Part shown: in pieces, positions 1-8,221 of the stretch
Layout of the letters: each line of letters begins with the position of its first letter
Numbering within the stretch: the first letter of the stretch is position 1
DNA from: Mesorhizobium sp. ZC-5
Lineage (GTDB): Bacteria; Pseudomonadota; Alphaproteobacteria; Rhizobiales; Rhizobiaceae
Assembly (NCBI RefSeq): GCF_025753855.1
Contig: NZ_JAOWPT010000004.1
Span: 231,871-295,870 of the forward strand
Length of the DNA: 64,000 bases
Reading direction: 5' to 3'
Notes under the pieces: generated by a model
Database searches by the model: none
Seen by the model: only the letters and a program-made list of their open reading frames with translations
Told to the model about the DNA's origin: nothing
Position numbers and translations under genes: made by a program

Positions 1-1
1 C

Positions 2-958
2 ATCTATTCGCTCGGCAAGGAGCGCAATGTCGACGGCATCGAGATCACTCGCATCGCGCGCGGTATTTCGCACGAACAGTTGCTGGAGGAGCCGTCCGTC
101 TTCACCATCATCAACACCAATTCGCCGCTGAAGCTCGACGTGCCGATGATGGAAGGCATCATCCAGATGTCGTCCATGGGCCAGGTGGTCATCGTCACGC
201 CCTTCACGCTGTCGGGGGCGATGGCGCCGGTAACCATCGCCGGGGCGCTGGTGCAGCAGAATGCCGAGGCGCTTGCCGGAATCTCCTTCGCCCAGATGGT
301 GAAGAAGGGCGCTCCCGTCGGCTATGGCGGCTTCACCTCGAATGTCGACATGAAGTCCGGTGCGCCCGCTTTCGGCACGCCGGAATACATGAAGGCGCAG
401 CTGGTCGGCGGCCAGCTTGCCCGCCGCTACAACATCCCCTACCGCACCTCGAACACGTGCGCCGCCAACACGGTCGACGCCCAGGCGGCCTATGAAAGCG
501 TGTTCTCGCTGTGGGGTGCCGTGCAGGGCGGCGGCAATCTGATGATGCATGCCGCCGGCTGGCTCGAAGGCGGCCTGCGCTGCTCCTACGAGAAGACCAT
601 CCTCGACATCGACATGCTGCAGATGGTGGCGGAATTCCTGACCCCGCTCGATCTTTCCGAAGACGCACTCGCCATCGACGCCATCCGGGACGTCGGTCCG
701 GGCGGCCACTTCTTCGGCACCCAGCACACGCAGGACCGTTACAAGAACGCCTTCTATGCGCCGGTCATCTCCGACTGGCGCAACTTCGAGACCTGGGCCG
801 AAGCCGGTTCGCCGACCGCGATCGACAAGGCCAACCGCATCTGGAAAGAGCGTCTGGCGACCTACGAGGAACCCTACATCGACCCGGCCATCCGCGAGGA
901 ACTCAATGCCTTCGTCGACAAGCGCATCGCCGAAGGCGGCGCGCCGACGGATTTTTGA
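2..958 (+). CDS. MttB-family (trimethylamine/betaine) corrinoid methyltransferase, 5'-truncated
   Basis: The reading frame is open from base 2, so the N-terminus lies before the window; 318 residues remain. The sequence is the C-terminal part of the MttB superfamily TIM-barrel: a GYGGFTSNVDMKSGAPAFGT block, an AGWLEGG block and the C-terminal segment with DVGPGGHFFGTQHTQ. Family members move a methyl group from a quaternary or tertiary amine to a cognate corrinoid protein. No in-frame TAG is seen, so the visible part belongs to the non-pyrrolysine branch, whose known members act on glycine betaine, proline betaine or carnitine. It is a paralogue of the complete gene at 20061-21635. RidA follows 18 bases downstream and a FAD-GcvT demethylase after that, suggesting one catabolic operon. 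The substrate cannot be read from the sequence. Confidence 0.9.
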   Translation: MYSLGKERNVDGIEITRIARGISHEQLLEEPSVFTIINTNSPLKLDVPMMEGIIQMSSMGQVVIVTPFTLSGAMAPVTIAGALVQQNAEALAGISFAQMVKKGAPVGYGGFTSNVDMKSGAPAFGTPEYMKAQLVGGQLARRYNIPYRTSNTCAANTVDAQAAYESVFSLWGAVQGGGNLMMHAAGWLEGGLRCSYEKTILDIDMLQMVAEFLTPLDLSEDALAIDAIRDVGPGGHFFGTQHTQDRYKNAFYAPVISDWRNFETWAEAGSPTAIDKANRIWKERLATYEEPYIDPAIREELNAFVDKRIAEGGAPTDF

Positions 959-976
959 GGGTTAGGCTCAAAGCGC

Positions 977-1360
977 ATGCAGCGACGCGAAATTAATTCT
1001 TTGGAAGCACCCAGTTCGGCCGGCGGATATGCGCAGGCGATCGAGCTGACCAACAATTCGCGCATGCTTTACATCAGCGGCCAGATTCCCGAGGCCCGGG
1101 ATGGTGCGGTGCCTCAGGACTTTGTCAGCCAGTGTCGCCTGGCCTGGCGGAATGTCGAGGCTCAGCTTCACGCCTCGGGGATGGGGCTCGACAATCTGGT
1201 CAAGGTCACGACCTTCCTGTCCGACCGGAAGTACGCCCTTGAGAATCGCGAGATCCGCAACGAAATCCTGGCCGGACGGCAGATCGCGTTGACGGTCGTC
1301 ATTGCCGGCATATTCGATGAAAGCTGGCTGCTGGAGATCGAGGCAGTTGCCGCAGCCTGA
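977..1360 (+). CDS. RidA/YjgF/UK114 family enamine/imine deaminase
   Basis: A 127-residue protein with the RidA fold signature: an LYISGQIPEA segment, the DNLVKVTTFL strand-helix and a C-terminal LEIEAVA motif. An arginine about 19 residues before the EIEA motif (in AGRQIALTVV) is a candidate for the family's imine-binding Arg, but the spacing differs from E. coli RidA. RidA proteins hydrolyse reactive imines/enamines released by PLP enzymes and FAD amine oxidases. Lying 18 bases after the MttB gene and 46 bases before a FAD-dependent amine demethylase, it probably clears an imine made in that pathway. The start is the ATG at 977; the frame closes at TGA 1358-1360. Confidence 0.88.
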   Translation: MQRREINSLEAPSSAGGYAQAIELTNNSRMLYISGQIPEARDGAVPQDFVSQCRLAWRNVEAQLHASGMGLDNLVKVTTFLSDRKYALENREIRNEILAGRQIALTVVIAGIFDESWLLEIEAVAAA

Positions 1361-1406
1361 GCCAAATTTTCCTAATTCAAATTGCGTACAAACGGAACCC
1401 AACCAT

Positions 1407-3977
1407 ATGAAATCCCACGTTAAAGCGGTTGTCATCGGCGGCGGTGTCGTCGGCTGTTCGGTGCTGTTCCACCTGGCGCGCGCCGGCTGGACCGACGTCA
1501 TGCTGATCGAACGTTCCGAACTGACCTCCGGATCGTCCTGGCACGCGGCCGGCGGCTTCCACACGCTGAACGGTGACCCCAACGTTGCCAAACTGCAGGC
1601 CTACACCGTGCAGCTCTACAAGGAGATCGAGGAGCTTTCCGGCCAGTCCTGCGGGCTGCATCTTACCGGCGGCGTGATGATGGCCGATACGCCGGAGCGC
1701 ATGGATTTCCTGCGTCTCAGCCACGCCAAGGGGCGCTATCTCGGCATGGAAACCGAGTTGATCACGCCCTCGGAGGCCAAGGCGATGTTCCCGTTGATGG
1801 ACGAGAAGAACTTCGTCGGCGCCATGTGGGACCCGGTCGAGGGCCACCTTGATCCGTCCGGCACGACGCATGCCTATGCCAAGGCCGCACGGAAGCTCGG
1901 AGCTGAAATCGTCCTGCGCAACCGCGTGGTCGAGCTGACCCAGGACCCAGACGGCACCTGGAACGTGGTCACCGAACAGGGCACCGTCAAGGCAGAACAT
2001 GTCGTCAACTGCGGCGGCCTGTGGGCGCGCGAGGTCGGTCGCATGGTCGGCGTCGAGCTACCTTTGCTCGCCATGGAGCACATGTACCTGCTCACCGAGC
2101 CGATGCCGGAAGTCGAGGCCTTCAACAGGGAAACCGGCCGCGAGATGATCGGCGTCATCGACTTCAAGGGCGAGATCTACACCCGCCAGGAGCGCAACGG
2201 CGTCCTGCTCGGCACCTACGAAAAGGCCGCCAAGCCGTGGTCGCCAGTGAACACGCCGTGGGATTTCGGCCACGAACTGCTTGCGCCCGACCTCGACCGC
2301 ATCGCGCCATCGCTGGAAGTCGGCTTCCGTCATTTCCCCGGCATCGAAAAGGCCGGCATCAAGCAGATCATCAACGGCCCATTCACCTTCGCGCCCGACG
2401 GCAACCCGCTGGTCGGGCCGGTACAGGGCCTGACCAATTTCTGGTGCGCCTGCGCGGTCATGGCCGGCTTCAGCCAAGGCGGCGGCGTCGGGCTCGCCCT
2501 GTCCAACTGGATGGTCAATGGCGATCCGGGCTTCGACGTCTGGGGCATGGACGTCGCCCGCTGGGGCGAGTGGGCCTCGCTGCGCTACACCAACGCCAAG
2601 GTGCGCGAAAACTATTCGCGGCGCTTCTCCATCCGCTTCCCCAACGAGGAGCTGCCGGCGGCAAGGCCGGCGCAGACCACACCGCTTTACGACACAATGG
2701 TGGCGCAGAACGCCGTCATGGGCGACTCATGGGGCCTGGAAACGCCGCTATGGTTTGCCCCGAAAGGTACCGAAGCGAAGGACATCGTGTCCTTCCACCG
2801 CTCCAACGATTTCGAGCACATCGGCAACGAGGTGCGGGCGACGCGTGAAAGCGTCGGCGTCACCGAGATCGCCAACTTCGCCAAATATGAGGTGTCAGGC
2901 CTGGGTGCGGAAGATTTTCTCAACCGGCTGATGACCAACCGCATGCCGAAGAAGGGCCGGCTGGTGCTTACCCCGATGCTCAACGAATTCGGCAAGCTGA
3001 TCGGCGACTTCACCATCGCCAAGACAGGCGACGAGAAATTCATGATCTGGGGTTCGTCTGCGGCCCAGAAATACCACATGCGCTGGTTCGAAAAGCAGTT
3101 GCCGAAGGATGGTTCGGTGCGCATCCACCGTTTCGACCAGACGCTTGTCGGCCTGTCGATCGCCGGCCCGAAGGCCCAGGCGCTGCTGGCGAAACTGGTC
3201 GACGAGGACGTGTCGACCAAGGCCTTCCGCTTCATGGATTTCCGCGAGATGGCGGTCGGCGGCGCGCCCTGCATGGTCAACCGCATTACCTACACCGGCG
3301 ACCTCGGCTACGAGATCTGGATGGTGCCGGCCTATCAGCGCAACGTCTACGCGGCAATCAAGGAGGCCGGCGAGGAATTCGGCATCGTCGATTTCGGCAT
3401 GCGTGCGCTTCTGTCGATGCGGCTGGAGAAGAACTTTCCCACCTGGTTTCGCGAGCTCAGGCCAATCTACGGCGTCTTCGAAGGCTCGATGGACCGCTTC
3501 ATCAGGCTAGAGAAGAACGATTTTGTCGGCCGCGACGCAGCCGCCAAGGAACTCGAAGCCGGGCCGAAGCTGCGCCGCGTTTCGTTCATGGTCGACGCCG
3601 ACGGCGCCGACGTGATGGGCGACGAGCCGATCTGGGCCAAGGTTTCGACCGACTACGGCACTGTCGAGAAGCCGCACGGCTATGGCGCGCCGCGCTTCGA
3701 CGAAGCGGGCAAGGATGCGCGCGGCTCGACGGCGGCGACCGGCGCATCGGCGGTGCGTGGCATCGTCGACGGCGACTGGCGTGTCGTCGGCTGGGTCACC
3801 TCAGGCGGTTATGCGCATTATGTGCAAAAATCGATGGCGCAGGGTTATGTACCGGCCGCTCTCGCCGAGGACGAGCAGGAAGGCCTGTTCGAGATCGAGA
3901 TCCTCGGTCACCGCCGCCCTGCCCGCATCAACGTCGCGCCGCCATTCGATCCGGCGGGCGAGAAGATGCGGGGTTAG
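1407..3977 (+). CDS. FAD-GcvT fusion dehydrogenase, dimethylglycine/sarcosine dehydrogenase family (DMGDH-like 1)
   Basis: An 856-residue protein with the classic order: N-terminal DAO-type FAD domain (VVIGGGVVGCS at residues 8-18), a FAO/linker region, then a GcvT (aminomethyltransferase) domain from about residue 430 to the C-terminus. His46 in the GSSWHAAG motif matches the residue that covalently carries FAD in dimethylglycine and sarcosine dehydrogenases. Such enzymes demethylate N-methyl amines oxidatively and pass the C1 unit to tetrahydrofolate as methylene-THF. I chose the ATG at 1407; it places the Rossmann motif at the normal distance from the N-terminus, and an upstream in-frame start would overlap ridA. 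The substrate may be the product of the upstream MttB (dimethylglycine, N-methylproline or similar). It is one of four such paralogues in this window. Confidence 0.9.
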   Translation: MKSHVKAVVIGGGVVGCSVLFHLARAGWTDVMLIERSELTSGSSWHAAGGFHTLNGDPNVAKLQAYTVQLYKEIEELSGQSCGLHLTGGVMMADTPERMDFLRLSHAKGRYLGMETELITPSEAKAMFPLMDEKNFVGAMWDPVEGHLDPSGTTHAYAKAARKLGAEIVLRNRVVELTQDPDGTWNVVTEQGTVKAEHVVNCGGLWAREVGRMVGVELPLLAMEHMYLLTEPMPEVEAFNRETGREMIGVIDFKGEIYTRQERNGVLLGTYEKAAKPWSPVNTPWDFGHELLAPDLDRIAPSLEVGFRHFPGIEKAGIKQIINGPFTFAPDGNPLVGPVQGLTNFWCACAVMAGFSQGGGVGLALSNWMVNGDPGFDVWGMDVARWGEWASLRYTNAKVRENYSRRFSIRFPNEELPAARPAQTTPLYDTMVAQNAVMGDSWGLETPLWFAPKGTEAKDIVSFHRSNDFEHIGNEVRATRESVGVTEIANFAKYEVSGLGAEDFLNRLMTNRMPKKGRLVLTPMLNEFGKLIGDFTIAKTGDEKFMIWGSSAAQKYHMRWFEKQLPKDGSVRIHRFDQTLVGLSIAGPKAQALLAKLVDEDVSTKAFRFMDFREMAVGGAPCMVNRITYTGDLGYEIWMVPAYQRNVYAAIKEAGEEFGIVDFGMRALLSMRLEKNFPTWFRELRPIYGVFEGSMDRFIRLEKNDFVGRDAAAKELEAGPKLRRVSFMVDADGADVMGDEPIWAKVSTDYGTVEKPHGYGAPRFDEAGKDARGSTAATGASAVRGIVDGDWRVVGWVTSGGYAHYVQKSMAQGYVPAALAEDEQEGLFEIEILGHRRPARINVAPPFDPAGEKMRG

Positions 3978-4042
3978 GTGGACGCGGCGCGCGCCATGAT
4001 GTCTGTTGCCGGGGCGCACACAGTGCACGCGAGGACTGAACG

Positions 4043-4795
4043 ATGGTTACCGACGGTCGACTGCCCCGCCTTGCCGTTCTGATCGATGCCGACAATGCAT
4101 CTGCCAAGATCGCCGATGGGCTCTTCGAGGAGATCGCCAAAATCGGAGAGGCGAGCGTGCGCAGAATCTATGGCGATTTCTCGAATACCCGATCGAAGGC
4201 CTGGACGGACATTCTGTCCAAACATGCGATCATCCCACAACAGCAGTTCGCCTACACCACCGGCAAGAACGCGTCGGACATAACCCTGGTTATAGACGCA
4301 ATGGACCTGCTGCACAGCGGCCGCTTCGATGGTTTTTGCCTCGTCTCCTCGGACAGTGATTTCACGCGGCTTGCATCGCGCATCCGCGAGCAGGGCATCG
4401 ACGTCTTCGGCTTCGGCGAGCAGAAGACGCCGGAAAGCTTCAGGCAGGCCTGCCGTCGGTTCATCTATACGGAAAACCTGCTGCTGCCGCCCGCCACAGA
4501 AGCCAATACCAACAGCACCGCGAGCACCAACGCGCTGAAACCGCCAAGCGCGGCAAATCCAATCATGCGCAAGGTCATCGGGCAGATGGAAACCGAGGAC
4601 GGTTGGGTTTTGCTGGGTACGTTTGGTAAACAACTACAGAACGTTGCCCCCGATTTTGATTCCCGCACGTTCGGGTTCCAAAAGCTGAGCGATCTTGCGC
4701 GAAAAACCGGCGCGTTCGACATCGACGCCGCCGCAGGAAAGCCCATGCGCATCCGCATCAAACCGCAGAAGCCGGGCGAAAAGAAAAAACCGTGA
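4043..4795 (+). CDS. NYN (PIN-like) domain putative RNase with C-terminal OST-HTH/LOTUS domain
   Basis: A 250-residue protein. The N-terminal half has the NYN/LabA-type acidic signature: AVLIDADNAS near residue 12, the NASDITLVIDAMDLLHSG block, and LVSSDSDFTRL. These aspartates form the metal site of PIN-like nucleases. After a Ser/Thr/Asn/Ala-rich linker, the C-terminal 80 residues (EDGWVLLGTFGKQL...DSRTFGFQKLSDL) look like an OST-HTH (LOTUS) RNA-binding domain. The family is linked to RNA cleavage, but its bacterial targets are unknown. Its stop overlaps the GTG of the next gene by 4 bases (GTGA), which implies translational coupling although no functional link is obvious. Confidence 0.85.
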   Translation: MVTDGRLPRLAVLIDADNASAKIADGLFEEIAKIGEASVRRIYGDFSNTRSKAWTDILSKHAIIPQQQFAYTTGKNASDITLVIDAMDLLHSGRFDGFCLVSSDSDFTRLASRIREQGIDVFGFGEQKTPESFRQACRRFIYTENLLLPPATEANTNSTASTNALKPPSAANPIMRKVIGQMETEDGWVLLGTFGKQLQNVAPDFDSRTFGFQKLSDLARKTGAFDIDAAAGKPMRIRIKPQKPGEKKKP

Positions 4796-6141
4796 ACACG
4801 AATTTCGGCCGCCATCGCAAGATCATGCCCTTCGAGCCGGGCTCGGAGGACATCGACGCGCTGCGCCGGCAGGCGCGCGAGAAGGCCGCGTCGCTCAACA
4901 GCCACGCGCTCGGTTACGGCGAGACTGCCGAGCGCGAATGGGCAGCGGCGGGCGTGGCCGCGCCAGACCTGCCGGCGATGCGGAAATACCGACTCGAGCG
5001 CATCCGCGCCGAACTGAAGCGCCGCGGCTATGCCGGCGCCCTGCTCTACGACCCGGTCAACATCCGCTATGCCACCGATAGCACCAACATGCAGCTCTGG
5101 GTCGCCCACAACCCGACCCGCCATTGCTTCGTCGCGGCGGAAGGCCCGGTGGTGCTTTTCGACTACTTCTCCTGCGAGCATTTGTCCGACCATTCCGGGG
5201 TCGTCGATGAGGTGCGGCCGGCGGTGTCGTGGATGTATCTCTATGGCGGCGAGTTGACCGAGCACCGGGTCAGGCGCTGGGCAGGCGGCATCGCCGATCT
5301 GGTCAAGCAGCATGGCGGCGGCAACCGGCGCATCGCCGTCGATCATCTGAACCCGGAAGGCGTCGCGGAACTGGCGCATCTCGGCATATCGATCGGCAAC
5401 GGCGAAGCCGTGATGGAAAACGCCCGGCTGATCAAATCGCCCGACGAGATCCTTTGCATGCGCCGCGCCATCGTCGCCTGCGAAGCGGCGATGGGCGAGA
5501 TGGAAGCCGCCCTGAAGCCGGGAATTTCGGAGAACGAACTCTGGGCCGAGCTGCATCGCGGCAACATCGCGCGTGGTGGCGAATGGATCGAGACGCGGCT
5601 GCTTTCTTCCGGACCGCGCACCAACCCCTGGTTCCAGGAGTGCTCGTCGCGAAAGATCGAAGCAGGCGATTTGGTCGCCTTCGACACCGACCTGATCGGC
5701 CCTTACGGCTTTTGCGCAGACCTCTCGCGCACTTGGCTGTGCGGCGACGGCGAGCCAAGCAATGAGCAGCGTAAACTGTTCGGCATCGCCGCTGACCAGA
5801 TTGCCCACAACACCGAATTGATGCAGCCCGGCACTTCGTTCCGCGATCTTGTGGAGCACTCGAAGAACCCGCCGGAAGATTGTTTTCCAGCCCGCTACGG
5901 CGTGCTCTACCATGGAGTCGGGCTGGCTGACGAATACCCGACGCTGCCGCATGCCGCAGACTGGACCGCCGACACGCCGGATGGCGTGCTCGAACCCGGC
6001 ATGGTTCTCTGCGTCGAAAGCTACATCGGCCGGCTCGGCGGCCGCGAGGGCGTCAAGATCGAGGAGCAGGTGCTGATTACGGAGACCGGAAACCTGCAGC
6101 TTTCGACCTATCCGCTGGATGTACGGCTGAGTGCTGTTTAG
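4792..6141 (+). CDS. M24-fold metalloenzyme closely resembling the DMSP lyase DddP
   Basis: A 449-residue pita-bread (M24/creatinase) protein starting at GTG 4792, coupled to the NYN gene. Beyond generic M24 features it carries the DddP active-site set as I recall it from the Ruegeria enzyme: metal ligands Asp298, Asp300, Asp310, His374, Glu409 and Glu424, plus Tyr369 and Asp380 at the positions of the DddP substrate-site Tyr and catalytic Asp, all at a constant offset of three. Motifs such as NIRYATDSTNMQLW, GGEWIETRLL, GPRTNPWFQEC and HGVGLADEYP match DddP rather than prolidase or creatinase. DddP cleaves dimethylsulfoniopropionate to DMS and acrylate. The GTG start gives an N-terminus (MN....RKI.P) similar to known DddP. 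The family assignment is strong; the substrate is inferred. Confidence 0.8.
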   Translation: MNTNFGRHRKIMPFEPGSEDIDALRRQAREKAASLNSHALGYGETAEREWAAAGVAAPDLPAMRKYRLERIRAELKRRGYAGALLYDPVNIRYATDSTNMQLWVAHNPTRHCFVAAEGPVVLFDYFSCEHLSDHSGVVDEVRPAVSWMYLYGGELTEHRVRRWAGGIADLVKQHGGGNRRIAVDHLNPEGVAELAHLGISIGNGEAVMENARLIKSPDEILCMRRAIVACEAAMGEMEAALKPGISENELWAELHRGNIARGGEWIETRLLSSGPRTNPWFQECSSRKIEAGDLVAFDTDLIGPYGFCADLSRTWLCGDGEPSNEQRKLFGIAADQIAHNTELMQPGTSFRDLVEHSKNPPEDCFPARYGVLYHGVGLADEYPTLPHAADWTADTPDGVLEPGMVLCVESYIGRLGGREGVKIEEQVLITETGNLQLSTYPLDVRLSAV

Positions 6142-6279
6142 GCATCCGCCGAGTTCCTGCGGGTTTGGCCCAGTCGATTTGATGTGGAAATGAAAACTGG
6201 CCCGTAGCCTCCCACGACGATGATGCGGATAGTGGACGCGCTTTACAGCGCCCTTCCTCCTCCCCGGATCGAGCCACAC

Positions 6280-7311
6280 ATGACACATGTTTTCCGCATC
6301 AGTCTTTCCGCCGCTGCCTTTGCCGCTGGCCTCGCCTGGACGGCACCGGCAGCTCTTTCTCAAGAAACCCTGGCGCCGAAGGTGCTGGTCATCACCATGT
6401 TCGGAGGCGAGGCAAAACCCTGGCTTGAGGGCCGCAAGCTCGACACCAAGGTCGAGGTGCCCGGCCTGTCAAAGGAATATCCCGAGGTCGCATGCGATGC
6501 CGCTGGGCTATGCGTGATGACGACGGCGATGGGCTTTGCCAACGCGGCAAGCTCAGTTTCGGCGGTCCTCCAAAGCGGTCTTTTCGACCTTGAGCAGAGC
6601 TATATCCTGATCGCCGGCATCGCCGGCGTTGACCCGGCTGACGGCACGCTTGGTTCGGCGCATTGGGCGCGCTTCGCGGTCGATGCGGGACTGCGCCATG
6701 AAATCGATCCGCGCCAGATCCCAGCCGACTGGCCGGACGGCGTCGTCGCGCTTGGCGCCAAGCGCCCGGGCGAAAAGCCCGGCTGGGGCGCCGGAACCGA
6801 AATCTACAGGCTAAACGAACAGCTCGCGAACAAGGCGTTGGCATTGACCGGAAATGTCGAACTCGTCGACAGCGACGAGGCAAAGGCCTATCGCGCCGCC
6901 TATAAAACCGCGCCCGCCAACGCCGCGCCCGCCGTCAGCATCTGCGACACGCTGTCGGCCGACACCTACTGGCACGGATCGATCACTGCGAAGAGCATGG
7001 GCGAGTGGGTGTCGCTACTGACCGACGGAGCTGGCAACTACTGCACCACCCAGATGGAAGACAACGCCACCCTCACCGCCCTGCGGCGCGGTGCCGATGC
7101 CGGGCTGCTGCAGTTCGACCGCATCGCGCTTCTGCGCACTGCTTCGAACTTCGATCGCGAACCCGAGGGCATGACCGCCGCCGATTCGCTCAGCGCCAAG
7201 TCGGGCGGGTTCGGTCCGGCGACCGCCAATGCCTATCGGGTCGGCTCGAAATTTGCCGACGCCGTGATCAATGACTGGGCCAAGTGGGAAAAGGGCGTAC
7301 CGACGGAGTAG
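6280..7311 (+). CDS. Purine nucleoside permease (NUP) family periplasmic protein
   Basis: A 343-residue protein starting at ATG 6280, with a signal peptide ending near the Ala-rich AAALSQ stretch. The mature part matches the NUP family, which shares a fold with nucleoside phosphorylases: VLVITMFGGEAKPW, the GIAGVDP block and the TNAASSVSAVLQSGLFD-like region are visible. The founding member is a yeast nucleoside permease. In bacteria these are secreted and poorly characterised, so transport is not certain. It stands alone, 138 bases after the DddP-like gene, with a hairpin just after its stop. A longer in-frame start at 6220 would spoil the signal peptide, so I rejected it. Confidence 0.8.
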   Translation: MTHVFRISLSAAAFAAGLAWTAPAALSQETLAPKVLVITMFGGEAKPWLEGRKLDTKVEVPGLSKEYPEVACDAAGLCVMTTAMGFANAASSVSAVLQSGLFDLEQSYILIAGIAGVDPADGTLGSAHWARFAVDAGLRHEIDPRQIPADWPDGVVALGAKRPGEKPGWGAGTEIYRLNEQLANKALALTGNVELVDSDEAKAYRAAYKTAPANAAPAVSICDTLSADTYWHGSITAKSMGEWVSLLTDGAGNYCTTQMEDNATLTALRRGADAGLLQFDRIALLRTASNFDREPEGMTAADSLSAKSGGFGPATANAYRVGSKFADAVINDWAKWEKGVPTE

Positions 7312-7326
7312 GCTGGAAGAGCGTGA

Positions 7327-7346
7327 GGCGGGCTCTGGAGCCCGCC
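7327..7346. terminator. Hairpin between convergent genes
   Basis: GGCGGGCT (7327-7334) and AGCCCGCC (7339-7346) form a perfect 8-bp stem with a 4-base loop. It lies between the stops of the converging NUP-like and PhnD-like genes. There is no T-tract, so termination efficiency is uncertain. Confidence 0.5.
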
Positions 7347-7356
7347 TGCGGGCCGC

Positions 7357-8175
7357 TTAATCCGCCAGGACTTCGGTTTCGAATGCGGCAGCAACTGCCC
7401 TGCGCAGCTTAGCCAGCAGCGCCTGCGGCGTTCCTTTTGCCGTGATGTAGGGCAGCCCCTTGCGCCGTGCTGTCCAGCCGACTACCCGAACCTTTGCCGC
7501 CGCTGGCTCGAAGCGCCGGGCAAGCGCCCAACTGCGGCAGTCTATGGCGGCGATATCCACCCTGCCTTCGGCAACCGCAACAATCGAGGACCGGTGGCCC
7601 TCACTGGCAACGCGCCCGGAAAAGATGTCGAGGTTTTCGCCGACTGCCTCCAGGTCGCGCGTCAGGGCGATGATGCCCGACATGGAATCGAGGCTGTTGT
7701 AGGCAAAACGCTTGCCGCGGATGCGGTCGAACGGGATGGCGGGAACGCCATCGCCGGGCGCCGGCACGTCGGCGATGTCCGTCCGCATCACCAGCGCGCT
7801 CGAATAGAGTGCGCCCTGCCCGCCGTCGAACGCATCGTAATTGGGCTGGCCGATGACCTCCACGTGTTCGGCAAGCCCAAGCTCCATCGGCCCCCAGCAG
7901 GTCTGGGTAAACAGCATTTGCGGATGCAGCCACAGCGCATGGAAATCGAGTTCTTCAGGCGGCAGCGTCGCCGGGTCGGGCGCGAGCAGATTGCCTTCGG
8001 CATCGCGGATGCCGCCAGGAACCGGCGGCAGGTCGGCATTCCGCCGCGCCAGCCGTTGCGGAGCGTCGATGCCGGAAGTCCGCAGGAGGTTGCGCAACCG
8101 CGCCCACTCGGCATCCGTCTCGGCGCGCGCCTCCGGCCAGTCATACATGGGAAGGGCGACGATGAATTCGTTCAT
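7357..8175 (-). CDS. PhnD-like periplasmic-binding-fold protein without signal peptide
   Basis: A 272-residue protein of the phosphate/phosphonate (PhnD/SsuA/NMT1-like) binding family. It has the hinge segments QTCWGPMELGLAEHVEVIG and RGKRFAYNSLDSMSG, and the DIAAIDCRSWALARR motif typical of PhnD-like folds. Unlike transport binding proteins, it has no signal peptide: the N-terminus runs straight into the first strand (MNEFIVALPMYDWPEA). No ABC permease or ATPase is nearby. It sits 46 bases downstream of the desaturase gene on the same strand and may be co-transcribed. It could be a cytosolic ligand sensor or enzyme; the ligand is unknown. Confidence 0.7.
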   Translation of the reverse strand: MNEFIVALPMYDWPEARAETDAEWARLRNLLRTSGIDAPQRLARRNADLPPVPGGIRDAEGNLLAPDPATLPPEELDFHALWLHPQMLFTQTCWGPMELGLAEHVEVIGQPNYDAFDGGQGALYSSALVMRTDIADVPAPGDGVPAIPFDRIRGKRFAYNSLDSMSGIIALTRDLEAVGENLDIFSGRVASEGHRSSIVAVAEGRVDIAAIDCRSWALARRFEPAAAKVRVVGWTARRKGLPYITAKGTPQALLAKLRRAVAAAFETEVLAD

Positions 8176-8221
8176 GCCGCCACATCAGGAAATTGCATGG
8201 AAGAATGCAAGTGACGACAGA

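Noticed and set aside
2..958. Pyrrolysine (in-frame TAG) in the MttB proteins
   Set aside because: Both MttB frames run through without an amber codon, and no pylBCD or pylS genes are seen; both are of the non-Pyl branch.
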